Shown here one piece after another: positions 15,060-24,306 of a DNA stretch of 34,863 bases. The stretch is from an uncultured Bacteroidales bacterium (lineage in GTDB: Bacteria; Bacteroidota; Bacteroidia; Bacteroidales; UBA4417). How positions within the stretch are numbered: position 1 is the stretch's first letter; each line of letters starts with the position of its first letter. The translations under genes were made by a program, and so were the position numbers. The notes below the pieces were generated by a model. That model was not told the DNA's origin and did no database searches. It worked only from the letters and a program-made list of their open reading frames with translations. The DNA lies in assembly GCA_903878265.1 (NCBI GenBank), contig CAIRHD010000330.1, positions 1 to 34,863 of the forward strand. The letters are read 5' to 3'.

Positions 15060-15067
15060 TAAGTTTG
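15060..15067 (+). promoter_or_regulatory. Candidate -7 box upstream of the CotH-like gene
   Basis: TAAGTTTG matches the TAnnTTTG consensus, 121 nt before the ATG at 15189. No TTG with 19-21 nt spacing is present upstream. Confidence 0.3.
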
Positions 15068-15188
15068 CACAACCATTTTTGGTTATAGTTTTTATTTTTT
15101 GAGATATTTAGGCTTATCTCATTGATTTACAACTAAACAAACCAGCCTTTCAAAGCAAAAACTGATTTTGCGCTTAACTATTTTGCTT

Positions 15189-16715
15189 ATGCGAAACTTA
15201 CTCCTTTCTCTTATTTTTGCAACATTTTCATTTTCAGTACTATATTCGCAAAATACCTTGTTTGATGATACAAGGATTTCATCGGTTTTTATCGAAATAC
15301 CAGTTGATTCGTTAGCCGTTATTTATAAAGATGTGCTTTCAGACCATTATTTTAAAGCCTTGTTTATTTTTGAACATGAAACTGGTAGGGACACTTTGGC
15401 AAATGTTGGTTTCAGGTTGCGAGGAAACACTTCCCGCTTTTCGCAAAAGAAATCCTTTAAAATAAGTTTTAACGAGTACGAATCAGCCCGCCGGTATCAG
15501 GGAGTAAAAAAAATCAACCTCAACGGTCAGCACAACGACCCGACGATGATACGAGAGAAACTTTATTATTACGTATGGAACAAGGCGGGAATGGCCAAAC
15601 GCCGCACGAACTTTGTAAAATTGCACATAAACCATATCTATTATGGGCTATATACAAATCTCGAAGAATTTGATAAGGACTGGTTACAAAAGATTTATGG
15701 CGAAAAAAGTGGCAACCTCTACAAATGCACTTACCCTGCCGATTTAGTATTTCATGGCAGCGATCAACAGTATTACAAAAATATTGTGAGTGGCTCTTCA
15801 ACAGGTGGCAGAGCTTACGACCTGCAAACCAACGAAACCGAAGATGATTATTCCGACCTCGTGGAACTGATAACTTTGCTTGACCATCCGGCAGATTCCA
15901 CTTTTGCTTTGCTTATAGCTCAAAAACTGAATATTGACATTTTGCTGAAAGCTTTTGCAATTGATGTAGCCACAGGAAATTGGGACGATTATATGTATAT
16001 CAATAACAATTATTTCCTTTACCATAATTCAAATTCCGGTAAATTTGAATTTATCAGTTATGATACAGATAATACTTTTGGCGTTGATTGGGTGAGCCAG
16101 GACTGGACAAGCCGCAATTGCCTCGATTGGTACAACCAAACTGAACCGAGGCCATTAGCTAAAAAAATATTTGCTATCCCAGAATTTATGCAGAAATACC
16201 AGCAATATCTGGATACAATTACCAATGAAATCCTCAACTTGAACCTTGTTTTTCAGCATATTGATTCGCTCGAAACTTTGATTACGGAAGCTGCAAAAGC
16301 CGATATTTACCGCTCGCTCGATTATGGCTACACCATTGCCGATTTCTATAACGGTTTTAAACAAAAAGTTGACTACCATACACCTTACGGGATAAAACCC
16401 TTTTTAACTAGACGCCGCGATGCCACTTTGCACCAACTCGCTACGTCAGTTATTTCCGATTTTGCTTTCAACAATATTGAACTTTTACTTTACCCCAACC
16501 CTGTTGGCGATTTTTTGAATGTTAAAATATCAGATGCACAAGCAAGTGGAACAATACATATTTTTGATATGTTGGGCCAAAAGCTAAAAGCTACGGAAAT
16601 TTCTAAAAGCCAATCCGCTTTTTCAATTCCGGTAAACGATATTAATCCAGGTATTTATACTTTGGTAATTACAGGGAATGGATTGGCCGGTAGCCAGCGT
16701 TTTATAAAAAAGTAA
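15189..16715 (+). CDS. Secreted CotH kinase-family protein with T9SS sorting domain
   Basis: I choose the ATG at 15189, giving 508 residues with a clean signal peptide (1-20, ending L-Y-S); a TTG seven codons upstream is less likely. The CotH kinase domain covers about residues 30-400. Recognisable features are F-R-L-R-G-N-T-S with following lysines (around 76-91), L-N-G-Q-H-N-D-P-T-M-I-R (about 111-122), the catalytic-loop-like G-N-W-D-D (263-267), and Y-D-T-D-N-T-F-G (291-298), which corresponds to the metal-binding Asp motif. CotH of Bacillus is an atypical protein kinase of the spore coat; secreted Bacteroidota relatives have unknown targets. The last 75 residues form a T9SS type A sorting domain (Y-P-N-P-V-G-D ... 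P-G-I-Y-T-L). It would act on or outside the outer membrane, where the ATP supply is unclear. Confidence 0.87.
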   Translation: MRNLLLSLIFATFSFSVLYSQNTLFDDTRISSVFIEIPVDSLAVIYKDVLSDHYFKALFIFEHETGRDTLANVGFRLRGNTSRFSQKKSFKISFNEYESARRYQGVKKINLNGQHNDPTMIREKLYYYVWNKAGMAKRRTNFVKLHINHIYYGLYTNLEEFDKDWLQKIYGEKSGNLYKCTYPADLVFHGSDQQYYKNIVSGSSTGGRAYDLQTNETEDDYSDLVELITLLDHPADSTFALLIAQKLNIDILLKAFAIDVATGNWDDYMYINNNYFLYHNSNSGKFEFISYDTDNTFGVDWVSQDWTSRNCLDWYNQTEPRPLAKKIFAIPEFMQKYQQYLDTITNEILNLNLVFQHIDSLETLITEAAKADIYRSLDYGYTIADFYNGFKQKVDYHTPYGIKPFLTRRRDATLHQLATSVISDFAFNNIELLLYPNPVGDFLNVKISDAQASGTIHIFDMLGQKLKATEISKSQSAFSIPVNDINPGIYTLVITGNGLAGSQRFIKK

Positions 16716-16817
16716 GAAGCCTTGACTGATTTTCAGGTAAGGAAATCCACTTTTATCAACTTTACACAGTTTCCAACACTTTTTTGAACACTATGCTAAC
16801 AATTAACAGATTCGGAG

Positions 16818-16825
16818 TACTTTTG
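16818..16825 (+). promoter_or_regulatory. Candidate -7 box of yebC
   Basis: TACTTTTG matches TAnnTTTG and lies 43 nt upstream of the yebC ATG at 16869, a normal leader length. The -33 region has no TTG at canonical spacing. Confidence 0.45.
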
Positions 16826-16868
16826 CGCGCTGATTAAAAACAACAAAAACAGATTAAGAAAACAGATT

Positions 16869-17579
16869 ATGGGAAGAGCATTTGAATTTCGTAAGGCACG
16901 CAAAATGAAACGTTGGGGCAATATGGCCAGGGTTTTTACCCGCTTGGGCAAGGATATTGAAATGGCTGTTAAATCCGGAGGCCCTGATCCCGGTGGCAAT
17001 GCACGCCTTCGTTTGTTGATTCAAACTGCACGAAGCGAAAACATGCCGAAGGACAATGTGGATCGCGCCATAAAACGAGCAATTTCAAAGGATTCGTCCG
17101 ATTACAAAGAAGTGGTTTACGAAGGCTACGCCCCTCACGGTGTTGCTGTGGTTGTTGAAACTGCTACTGATAACCCAACCCGCACGGTTGCCAATGTAAG
17201 GATGTATTTCAATAAATATGGTGGCAGCCTCGGCACTACCGGCATGTCCGATTTCCTTTTCGATCGCAAATGCACTTTTAAAGTTGCGATGAAGGAAGGA
17301 ATTGATATTGAAGAGCTTGAGCTTGAAATGATTGATTTTGGCTTGGATGAAATTTTTGTTGACGAAGGCGAAATAGTGCTTTATGCAGGATTTCAAAATT
17401 TCGGCTCTATCCAAAAGTATTTGGAAGACAATAAATTTGAGATCAAAACATTTGCTTTCGAGCGCATCCCAAACGACACCAAGGAGTTAACTGAGGAACA
17501 ACAAGCCGATGTTGAAAAACTGATCGAAAAAATGGAAGAAGATGACGATGTGATCAATGTTTTTCACAATTTGAGGTAA
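16869..17579 (+). CDS. yebC: YebC/PmpR family DNA-binding regulator / translation factor
   Basis: The 236-residue protein has the three-domain YebC layout. The N-terminal helical part begins M-G-R-A-F-E-F-R-K-A-R-K (family consensus M-A-G-H-S-K-W-x-N-I), then come K-S-G-G-P-D-P-G-G-N-A-R-L-R at about 38-51 and N-M-P-K-D-N-V-D-R-A-I, followed by two alpha/beta domains with Y-E-G-Y-A-P-H-G-V-A. The opening differs from the common M-A-G-H start, as in the second YebC type found in many Bacteroidota. Members have been described as transcription regulators (PmpR) and, more recently, as factors easing translation of proline-rich stretches, like mitochondrial TACO1. The gene has its own -7 box and a terminator at 17582-17613. 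Confidence 0.93.
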   Translation: MGRAFEFRKARKMKRWGNMARVFTRLGKDIEMAVKSGGPDPGGNARLRLLIQTARSENMPKDNVDRAIKRAISKDSSDYKEVVYEGYAPHGVAVVVETATDNPTRTVANVRMYFNKYGGSLGTTGMSDFLFDRKCTFKVAMKEGIDIEELELEMIDFGLDEIFVDEGEIVLYAGFQNFGSIQKYLEDNKFEIKTFAFERIPNDTKELTEEQQADVEKLIEKMEEDDDVINVFHNLR

Positions 17580-17581
17580 GG

Positions 17582-17613
17582 TCGTGATTTGGGAAAGCCT
17601 AAATCATGATTTT
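17582..17613 (+). terminator. Rho-independent terminator after yebC
   Basis: A 12-bp stem (17582-17593 with 17598-17609, including two G-U pairs) encloses the tetraloop AAAG and is followed by TTTT. It starts 3 nt after the yebC stop codon. Confidence 0.7.
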
Positions 17614-17883
17614 CGTGGTGTTAGAAACTTCACACCCTAACTTTACCCTATCAGGCTTAACTTTACAAATCTGTCTTGAATCACTTACTTGTAAGCAGTT
17701 TTTAATTCGGCTGAATGAAAAGACAAATCAATCCAATCTATTGCCTTTGGCTTGTTAATTAAATCCTTGCTCCTATGCAAATCCTTCCACATATTGAAAT
17801 AATATAACCTAACCCGCTACAAATGCTTTTGCACGACAGCGAAAAGGGGAGATATGCTTACTAAATGATGTGTATGGGCCCCG

Positions 17884-17978
17884 GATTTATCGAACCACAT
17901 AAAACGATTTACGCAACAGCGGAGAGATACAAACCGAAAGATTTATAGAACCACCCGAAACGATTCGCGCAATAGCGG
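17884..17978. repeat. Degenerate 39-bp direct repeat pair
   Basis: The segment 17884-17922 matches 17940-17978 at 32 of 39 positions; shared blocks are GATTTAT, GAACCAC, AAACGATT and CGCAA. The second copy ends about 20 nt beyond the glycosidase stop codon. No coding frame is apparent. Confidence 0.7.
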
Positions 17979-17998
17979 TAGCAATTTCATGCAATGCC

Positions 17999-19645
17999 TT
18001 ATTTACGGCCTGCTTCCTTAGCCCAGTTGCCCCTGAAAGTTATTTTTTGATCGTGGATTCTGAATACAAACTTGCCATATTGAACCGAAATGCCTGCCGA
18101 TGCATTTACAACCCAGCAATTATCAGGGATAGTGAAGAAGTTTTCGGAGGTAATTATCTTTTCATTTAACTGGTCTTTAATTGAAACGGATGCTTGTGGC
18201 CCGACTTCCCATCCGAGATGGGTATTATAGCATACTTTCAAATCCCCTAGGAACTTAAAATTTTCTTTAGTTTCTAATCTGGTTTTTATGCTGGCTATTT
18301 TACCTTCATTCAAATCATTTCCAGGAGTTACCTCAATGGTCAACTTGGGCACTTCGAAAGCCGTTTTTGAAGCCAGGATATTAATTGATTCGTTTTTGAC
18401 GACTTTATTGTCTTTATCGTAAAACTCGAAAGCAAGTTCCATATCTTCAATCCCCACAGGGTTAATAACCAATTGATCGGCAAAATAGCCTTCGCCGTTT
18501 ATGATTTTTGTATAAATTACTTTATCAAGAAACTTTATCACCACTTTTTTAACATCCTTGTCAGTATAAAGCTCTAAAGGAATTGAGGCTCCAACATGAA
18601 TTGTGTTATTTTTAGGGCTGATAATCAATCCTTTCATGTAATCGCGCATGGCAAACCATACAGGGCGGGGCGATCCATATTTATCGTTCGCATCACTGTA
18701 ACCCCAGAAACCAAACCATTCTTCCGGTTGATCCAGGCCATGGCTATTTTTATCGCCGCCTTTCCACCAGCCATCGGCATAGTAAAACGGGCACATGCCT
18801 ACAGCCCCTGCATCAATAAGATCACGATAATTTCCAATAAGCCCATCACTTTGTTGTTTCAGCGTATTGCCGCCATAACGGCCAAAACCTTTATGTGAAA
18901 CCGAATAGCCAAATTCGGTGGTTATAAAAGGTTTATTTAAACCGTTAAGTTCATTTAAACCTTTGATATAATCTTTAAAACCCATGGTTGCGGTCTGGGC
19001 CTCCGAATGGTCGTAACAATTGTAGGCATACACATCAAAATAACTTTCATCCATATAATCGCTTATCATCGCGTTTGCCGACAGCGTTACCGGAATTCCC
19101 GGGTGTTCTTTATGTATGGTATCTATCAAGGTTTTCATCAGGCCTACAAACGCCTTACCGGTAACCTTATATATATGATCTGTTTGAGGCTCATTAATAA
19201 CCAGATAGGTAATTATACAATCATATTTCTTTGCATAAGCTGTAACCTTTTTCACTTTTTCAACACATTCCGTTACAAATTCAGAATCCCCATAATTTTT
19301 ATCAGGATTAACATCTATTCCCATAATCAGTTTCAGCCCTGATTCCTGCACAAGTTTTAATTGTGCTTCCGAATATTGGCTCCAGGTCCTGATGGTATTG
19401 TACCCACCTTCTTTGATCACTTTCAGGTCGAATTTCAATAAATCCAGGTCATCATTCCTCACACCTTCATAAGGATGCTGATTAGGCCGTGCGCCTATTT
19501 CATATCCGATAGCTTTAATAAAAAACCTCTGTCCGTTAAGGTAGTACCAATTATCTTTCAGCTCAATTTTTGTTTTCGGTTGTGCAAACACGGAGAAGAA
19601 CGAAGAAAGAAGCATTGCAGTCACCAGCATTAATAATTTTTTCAT
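17999..19645 (-). CDS. Secreted glycosidase, clan GH-A TIM barrel (GH2/GH5/GH72-like)
   Basis: The 548-residue protein has a signal peptide (1-21, ending V-F-A-Q) and then a TIM-barrel catalytic domain (about 25-340). The two expected glutamates of clan GH-A retaining enzymes are visible: acid/base Glu152 in L-V-I-N-E-P and nucleophile Glu244 in F-I-T-T-E-F-G-Y. The N-terminal D-N-W-Y-Y-L-N-G-Q-R-F-F-I-K-A-I-G-Y stretch resembles the opening of GH2-type and fungal Gel/Gas (GH72) barrels. The C-terminal 200 residues are beta-rich, with a chain-length and domain feel of Ig-like modules, and lack a T9SS sorting signal, so the protein is probably periplasmic. The substrate cannot be assigned; a beta-linked glucan or mannan is plausible. 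No SusC/SusD pair is adjacent, so this is not a classical polysaccharide utilisation locus. Confidence 0.8.
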   Translation of the reverse strand: MKKLLMLVTAMLLSSFFSVFAQPKTKIELKDNWYYLNGQRFFIKAIGYEIGARPNQHPYEGVRNDDLDLLKFDLKVIKEGGYNTIRTWSQYSEAQLKLVQESGLKLIMGIDVNPDKNYGDSEFVTECVEKVKKVTAYAKKYDCIITYLVINEPQTDHIYKVTGKAFVGLMKTLIDTIHKEHPGIPVTLSANAMISDYMDESYFDVYAYNCYDHSEAQTATMGFKDYIKGLNELNGLNKPFITTEFGYSVSHKGFGRYGGNTLKQQSDGLIGNYRDLIDAGAVGMCPFYYADGWWKGGDKNSHGLDQPEEWFGFWGYSDANDKYGSPRPVWFAMRDYMKGLIISPKNNTIHVGASIPLELYTDKDVKKVVIKFLDKVIYTKIINGEGYFADQLVINPVGIEDMELAFEFYDKDNKVVKNESINILASKTAFEVPKLTIEVTPGNDLNEGKIASIKTRLETKENFKFLGDLKVCYNTHLGWEVGPQASVSIKDQLNEKIITSENFFTIPDNCWVVNASAGISVQYGKFVFRIHDQKITFRGNWAKEAGRK

Positions 19646-20105
19646 GGCTTATTGATATATGTTTATTAAAAATTGAATTCTATCATTTTGCATAGGTACA
19701 CAACATAACGGTATTAAAATGATCTGCCTTACCCTTTCTACCGCCGCTTTGAACTATACCCATAAAAAGTTTGTAACTATTCACCTTATACCAAAAAAAA
19801 GAAGTTCTACCTTTAATGTGATTAAAGCTATTAATCTGTAGGCTGTTAGATCACTGATAACTCAAATAATGCTTATTGCCTTCCAAAGCATAACAAAAAA
19901 CACTGATGCCAAAGCCCAAACCATCCCTAAATCCTCAATTTATATCCCACTGAATAGTTACTCGTAAAATTAATGGCACTGTTCTTTTACTGATTTAAGG
20001 TTGTGTTTGGAAAATAGAACTTTCAACACTCTATATTATTATACAATATCAACTATTTTCCATTAACCAAAAACCGTTAACTATCAGCCAACAACCACTC
20101 CCACC
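19646..20105. other. 460-nt intergenic region containing a GTAACTAT-bounded element
   Basis: The region separates the glycosidase and gcvP genes, both on the minus strand. It contains the 189-bp repeat element at 19773-19961. No promoter match was found for the glycosidase gene and no hairpin terminator for gcvP. The last 80 nt before gcvP are a low-complexity run rich in AACTATC and CCAAC units. Confidence 0.7.
19773..19961. repeat. Intergenic element A with 11-bp inverted ends (GTAACTATTCA)
   Basis: GTAACTATTCA at 19773-19783 is exactly reverse-complementary to TGAATAGTTAC at 19951-19961. The left 107 nt (from 19771) is colinear with the copy at 24117-24221: TTGTAACTAT, ATACCA, TACCTT, TATTA and ATAATGCTTATT occur in the same order with nearly identical spacing. 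No coding frame is present. Confidence 0.6.
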
Positions 20106-22988
20106 TCACTTCACATAACTTTCCACTGGAGCGCAAGTACAAACCAAATTCCTGTCGCCCCAGGCATCATCAATACGAGTCACAGCCGGGAAATATTTAT
20201 CTTCTTTCGCACAAGGTATTGGGAATGCAGCTTTTTCCCTGCTATATGGCAAAGTCCAGGTATCTGTAGTAACCATGGCAAGCGTATGCGGTGCATGTTT
20301 AATGGCATTATCGTGCTTATCGGTAACTCCGTTTTCAATATCAGCAATTTCTTTACGGATCGAAATCATGGCATCAACAAAACGGTCGAGTTCGCTCAAA
20401 GGTTCGCTCTCGGTAGGTTCCACCATTAAAGTGCCCATCACCGGAAAAGCAACGGTTGGAGCATGAAAACCATAGTCCATCAAGCGTTTGGCAATGTCAA
20501 TAACGGCAACATCAGCAGTTTTCAGGAATTGGTTGCAGTCCAAAATCAGTTCGTGTGCCACCCGGCCTTTACTACCCGAATACAGTATTTTGTAATGTCC
20601 TTCGAGCCTCGATTTAATATAATTAGCTGTGAGGATAGCATATTTTGTGGCTTCGGTAAGGCCGTTTCTGCCTAATAATTTTATGTAAGCATACGAAATC
20701 GGAAGCACAAGCGCACTTCCATAAGGTGCTGAAGCCACTGCCTGAATCGCCTGATCGCCGCCGGTTTTAACAATAGGATGGCCCGGCAAGAATGGCATCA
20801 AATGCTCGGAAACACCAATCGGGCCAACACCTGGGCCTCCGCCTCCGTGGGGGATAGCAAATGTTTTGTGAAGGTTCAAATGGCAAACATCGGCCCCAAT
20901 AGTACCCGGATTTGTAAGCCCTACCTGTGCATTCATATTGGCGCCATCCATGTAAACCTGTCCGCCATTTTCATGAATTATGGCCGCTATCTCAAGTATG
21001 CTTTCTTCGAATACACCGTGTGTAGATGGATAGGTAACCATCAATGCCGAAAGGTTTGCGACATGTTTTACCGCCTTTTCGCGTAAGTCAACCATATCCA
21101 CGTTTCCGTTTGGATCTGTTTTTACAACCACAACCTCCATGCCTGCCATAGCCGCGCTTGCAGGGTTGGTGCCATGTGCCGAAGCAGGTATAAGACATAC
21201 ATTGCGATGCCCTTCGCCACGGCTTTCGTGATATGCTTTAATTACCAGCAACCCTGCATATTCGCCCGAAGCACCCGAATTCGGCTGCATAGAAACGGCT
21301 TTGAAACCAGTAATTTCGCAAAGTGCTTTTTCAAGTTCAAGTATCAGTATGTTGTAGCCTTCGGTCTGGTCAACAGGTGCAAAGGGGTGAATTGCTCCAA
21401 ATTCGGGCCAGCTCAAGGGAATAAGTTCGGCAACTGCATTCAGTTTCATCGTACACGAACCTAATGGAATCATACTGCGGTTGAGTGCCAAATCGCGGTT
21501 TTCCAGTTTTTTAAGGAATCGCATCATTTCGGTCTCCGAATGATAACTGTTAAAAACGGGTTCGGTCAAATAATCTGATTTCCTGTCCATGGCTGGGGCA
21601 TAAGTGCGGATAAGTACACACTCCTCGGGGTTGCAAACAAATTCCACAAACTGCTTTTTTGCTGCCGAAGCAAAAATGTGGAGTATAAGGTTCACATCTT
21701 CCAACGAAGTGGTTTCATCCAAACTGATACCAACCTGATCTACGCCGATATAATTGAAGTTTACATGGCTTTCGATAGCTAGTTTGCGCAGGTTCTCTAT
21801 TTTTACAGTTTCAGGAATAGCCACCAACAGCGTATCAAAGAAATTGGCATTCAGTTGTTTGTAACCATATTTCTGTACTTCGGCACTCAAAACCCCAGTC
21901 AATATATTAATATGACGGGCAATATTCCTGATCCCTTTCGGTCCATGATATGCGGCGTACATCCCGGCCATTATGGCCAATAATGCCTGTGCAGTGCAAA
22001 TATTGGAAGTGGCACGTTCGCGTTTTATATGCTGCTCGCGGGTTTGTAAGGCCATGCGCAGGGCGCGGTTGCCTTGGGCATCAACCGACACTCCTATTAT
22101 ACGCCCTGGAATAAATCGTTTGTATTCGTCTTTTGTAGCGAAAAATGCTGCATGTGGACCGCCAAATCCCATCGGTATTCCAAAACGCTGTGTGGAACCA
22201 ACCACAACATCGGCCCCCCATTCGCCAGGAGGTGTAAGCAGTGCCAGGCTTAACAGGTCGGCAGCAACAGCAATTGCAATGCCATTTTCGTGTGCTAGGT
22301 TTACCAGTTTACGGTATTCGTGTATTTCGCCAAATTGGTTTGGATATTGTAGCAGCATCCCGAAAATGTTGGGTGCAGGTCCAAATTCATCGCAAGACTT
22401 AACTACTACTTCAATCCCAAGGTGTTTTGCGCGGGTTTCAATAACTGCAATTGTTTGAGGGAATGTATTTTTTGATACAATAAACGTATTTGCACCTGCT
22501 TTTACAGCTTCGCGCGGGCGTGCATTGTGCAGCATGATCATGGCTTCGGCTGCTGCGGTGGCTTCGTCGAGCAAGGATGCATTTGCCAATGGCATTCCAG
22601 TAAGGTCCGATACCATAGTTTGGAAAGTGAGCAAAGCTTCGAGGCGGCCTTGCGATATTTCGGCCTGATACGGGGTGTATGACGTGTACCAACCTGGGTT
22701 TTCAAAAATGTTTCTCAATATAACGCCCGGCGTAATTGTGTTATAATAGCCAAAACCAATATACGATTTAAACACTTTGTTTTTGGCAGCCAGTGCTTTA
22801 ATATGGTTTAGGTATTCAAATTCATTAAGCCCCAACGGCAAATTCAATGGTTTTGGCAGCCTGATGGAAGCCGGAATTGTTTCGTCAATAAGTTGGTCAA
22901 GCGATTCTACCCCTATTGCTTTCAACATCAACTCGGTTTCGTTAATGCTTGGCCCATTATGGCGGTCAATAAAATTGTTGGTAATCAT
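20106..22988 (-). CDS. gcvP: Glycine dehydrogenase (aminomethyl-transferring), glycine cleavage P-protein
   Basis: The P-protein decarboxylates glycine with pyridoxal phosphate and passes the aminomethyl group to the lipoyl arm of GcvH. This 960-residue protein is the full single-chain form, with both homologous halves, rather than the split GcvPA/GcvPB type common in anaerobes. Visible features are the N-terminal R-H-N-G-P motif, [14 protein letters not shown] (about 104-117), [13 protein letters not shown] (about 505-517), and the PLP lysine Lys708 in H-L-N-L-H-K-T-F followed by a Gly-rich loop. GcvH, GcvT and the L-protein are not in the window. A good promoter is at 23026-23058 and leaves a leader of only about 30 nt, too short for a glycine riboswitch. 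Confidence 0.96.
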   Translation of the reverse strand: MITNNFIDRHNGPSINETELMLKAIGVESLDQLIDETIPASIRLPKPLNLPLGLNEFEYLNHIKALAAKNKVFKSYIGFGYYNTITPGVILRNIFENPGWYTSYTPYQAEISQGRLEALLTFQTMVSDLTGMPLANASLLDEATAAAEAMIMLHNARPREAVKAGANTFIVSKNTFPQTIAVIETRAKHLGIEVVVKSCDEFGPAPNIFGMLLQYPNQFGEIHEYRKLVNLAHENGIAIAVAADLLSLALLTPPGEWGADVVVGSTQRFGIPMGFGGPHAAFFATKDEYKRFIPGRIIGVSVDAQGNRALRMALQTREQHIKRERATSNICTAQALLAIMAGMYAAYHGPKGIRNIARHINILTGVLSAEVQKYGYKQLNANFFDTLLVAIPETVKIENLRKLAIESHVNFNYIGVDQVGISLDETTSLEDVNLILHIFASAAKKQFVEFVCNPEECVLIRTYAPAMDRKSDYLTEPVFNSYHSETEMMRFLKKLENRDLALNRSMIPLGSCTMKLNAVAELIPLSWPEFGAIHPFAPVDQTEGYNILILELEKALCEITGFKAVSMQPNSGASGEYAGLLVIKAYHESRGEGHRNVCLIPASAHGTNPASAAMAGMEVVVVKTDPNGNVDMVDLREKAVKHVANLSALMVTYPSTHGVFEESILEIAAIIHENGGQVYMDGANMNAQVGLTNPGTIGADVCHLNLHKTFAIPHGGGGPGVGPIGVSEHLMPFLPGHPIVKTGGDQAIQAVASAPYGSALVLPISYAYIKLLGRNGLTEATKYAILTANYIKSRLEGHYKILYSGSKGRVAHELILDCNQFLKTADVAVIDIAKRLMDYGFHAPTVAFPVMGTLMVEPTESEPLSELDRFVDAMISIRKEIADIENGVTDKHDNAIKHAPHTLAMVTTDTWTLPYSREKAAFPIPCAKEDKYFPAVTRIDDAWGDRNLVCTCAPVESYVK

Positions 22989-23025
22989 ATAGTTATGTGT
23001 ATTTATCTTTTGTTTTATGATGCGG

Positions 23026-23058
23026 CAAAGATAATAATCTTAATTTCATAGCATCAAA
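23026..23058 (-). promoter_or_regulatory. Bacteroidota-type promoter of gcvP
   Basis: The minus strand has TTTG (complement of 23055-23058), 21 nt, then TATCTTTG (complement of 23026-23033), a full match to TTTG-N19-21-TAnnTTTG. The start codon at 22988 is 37 nt downstream of the -7 box. Confidence 0.7.
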
Positions 23059-23285
23059 AACTTGTTAACTTTTCACGATATAAAAAATTGCCTAAAGTGG
23101 TTAAAGTAGTTAGCTAGTGTAGAATTAGAATCAGGCAGAAGTCAAAGGTAATAAGTCAATGGTCAAAGGTAATTACTGAGAGTGCTTCCATTTCCCTAAT
23201 CCACCTTCAATATTCCATAATCCATTTTCCCCTCCTCCTAATGTATATTGCTCAAAATAAACAGTGGCGCGAACGAATAAATTAA

Positions 23286-23293
23286 TATATTTG
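23286..23293 (+). promoter_or_regulatory. Candidate -7 box of the UreH-like gene
   Basis: TATATTTG matches TAnnTTTG and ends 17 nt before the ATG at 23311. No TTG lies at the usual distance upstream. Confidence 0.35.
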
Positions 23294-23310
23294 CTTTTAA
23301 AACTATACTA

Positions 23311-24114
23311 ATGCTGACATTTTTAACTGGATTTATTGCCAGTATAGCCCATGTTGTTACAGGACCAGACCATCTTGCAGCCGTTACGCCTTTGGCTATC
23401 GACAGCCGCAAAAAATCGTGGATGGTGGGCTTTTCATGGGGGTTAGGGCATACCATCGGTATGTTATTGATAGGACTGTCGTTTGTTTTATTTAAGGGAT
23501 TATTGCCAGTGGAAGCCATTTCTAAATATAGCGAAACAGCAATTGGGACTTTATTAATAGGGATTGGCTGCTTGGCTTTATTCAGGATTTACCGCCACCA
23601 TTCGCATGGAAATAAACCCCACGCCCATTTCCACACAACACCTTATTTATATACACATATCCATCAACATTCGCATGGAGCAAAACCCATTTCGGTTCTT
23701 GGTCGTGTTAACCAAAAACTCAGTCCCAAGCCTAGCTTCACACTTGTACACGAACAAAGCCACACACAAGGCAGCGACCATGGCCACGGACATGAACATA
23801 AGCTCACGGGGAAATTTAAACAAAATGCAATTTCCGCTTTTTCGATTGGCATAATTCATGGGTTTGCAGGCTTTAGCCACCTGTTTGCACTATTGCCCTC
23901 ACTTGCACTACCATCTGTGTGGGAATCGGTCATTTATATCACGGCATTTGCCATGGGCACAGTGCTTACCATGATCATTTTTGCCTTTATCTTAGGACTT
24001 GTCGCCTTTAAATCGGTAGTAAAAGACAAACAGATATTCCTAAAATGGTTCACCTTCTCTGGTGCGATATTGGCTATTGTGATTGGGTTAATATGGATAA
24101 TTAATCCATTTTGA
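23311..24114 (+). CDS. Nickel/cobalt transporter-like membrane protein (UreH/NicO-type) with His-rich loop
   Basis: The 267-residue protein has about six membrane helices in two halves. Helix 1 carries H-V-V-T-G-P-D-H-L-A (His14, Asp20, His21), resembling the metal-binding H-x4-D-H motif of NiCoT nickel/cobalt permeases, and a second motif G-H-T-I-G follows at 46-50. The second half has another histidine pair (G-I-I-H-G-F-A-G-F-S-H, near 180-190). Between the halves a cytoplasmic or periplasmic loop (about 95-163) contains many histidines, some in H-G-H-G-H-E-H-K clusters, typical of metal-storage or metal-delivery loops. UreH-type proteins are linked to nickel supply for urease or hydrogenase, but no such enzyme gene is here, so the metal is uncertain. 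The gene converges on parE. Confidence 0.8.
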   Translation: MLTFLTGFIASIAHVVTGPDHLAAVTPLAIDSRKKSWMVGFSWGLGHTIGMLLIGLSFVLFKGLLPVEAISKYSETAIGTLLIGIGCLALFRIYRHHSHGNKPHAHFHTTPYLYTHIHQHSHGAKPISVLGRVNQKLSPKPSFTLVHEQSHTQGSDHGHGHEHKLTGKFKQNAISAFSIGIIHGFAGFSHLFALLPSLALPSVWESVIYITAFAMGTVLTMIIFAFILGLVAFKSVVKDKQIFLKWFTFSGAILAIVIGLIWIINPF

Positions 24115-24116
24115 AA

Positions 24117-24221
24117 TTGTAACTATCCACCCAATACCAGGAAAATATGTGTACCTTACATTTGATGTAGGTTATTAGGAAGAAAGTTTGTAGTTCCTTT
24201 CTAAATCAGATAATGCTTATT
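24117..24221. repeat. Intergenic element B, one-armed copy of the GTAACTAT family
   Basis: It is colinear with 19771-19877: TTGTAACTAT at the start, ATACCA at the same offset (17), TACCTT, TATTA and the 12-mer ATAATGCTTATT at offsets shifted by 2. No matching inverted end is found before parE, so the right arm is missing or decayed. Confidence 0.55.
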
Positions 24222-24306
24222 TGTTGTCAAAAATGTGAAGCAAAATGCTGAACCCAAACGACTAACACCCAAACCCTGTTTCAGAAAATCCAATAAACCA
24301 AAATTA

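Larger units (their letters stand above)
17580..17998. other. 419-nt convergent intergenic region with terminator and direct repeats
   Basis: The spacer separates the convergent yebC and glycosidase genes. It holds the yebC terminator at 17582-17613 and a pair of degenerate 39-bp direct repeats at 17884-17978. Bases 17614-17883 show nothing I can identify. Confidence 0.75.
22989..23310. other. 322-nt divergent intergenic region between gcvP and the metal transporter gene
   Basis: It holds the gcvP promoter (23026-23058, minus) and a -7-like box for the downstream plus-strand gene (23286-23293). In between lies a short repeat: GTCAAAGGTAAT occurs twice within about 30 nt near 23139-23172. No glycine-riboswitch-like structure or gene is visible. 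Confidence 0.7.

Noticed and set aside
17999-19645. Glycosidase as part of a polysaccharide utilisation locus
   Set aside because: No SusC/SusD-like pair, sensor or other glycan enzyme is adjacent.
21973-22458. 161-codon plus-strand frame opposite gcvP
   Set aside because: Antisense to conserved P-protein sequence; Pro/Ser/Arg-rich translation typical of a shadow frame.
22989-23310. Possible glycine riboswitch ahead of gcvP
   Set aside because: The promoter match leaves a leader of only about 30 nt, too short for one aptamer, and no aptamer-like pairing was seen.
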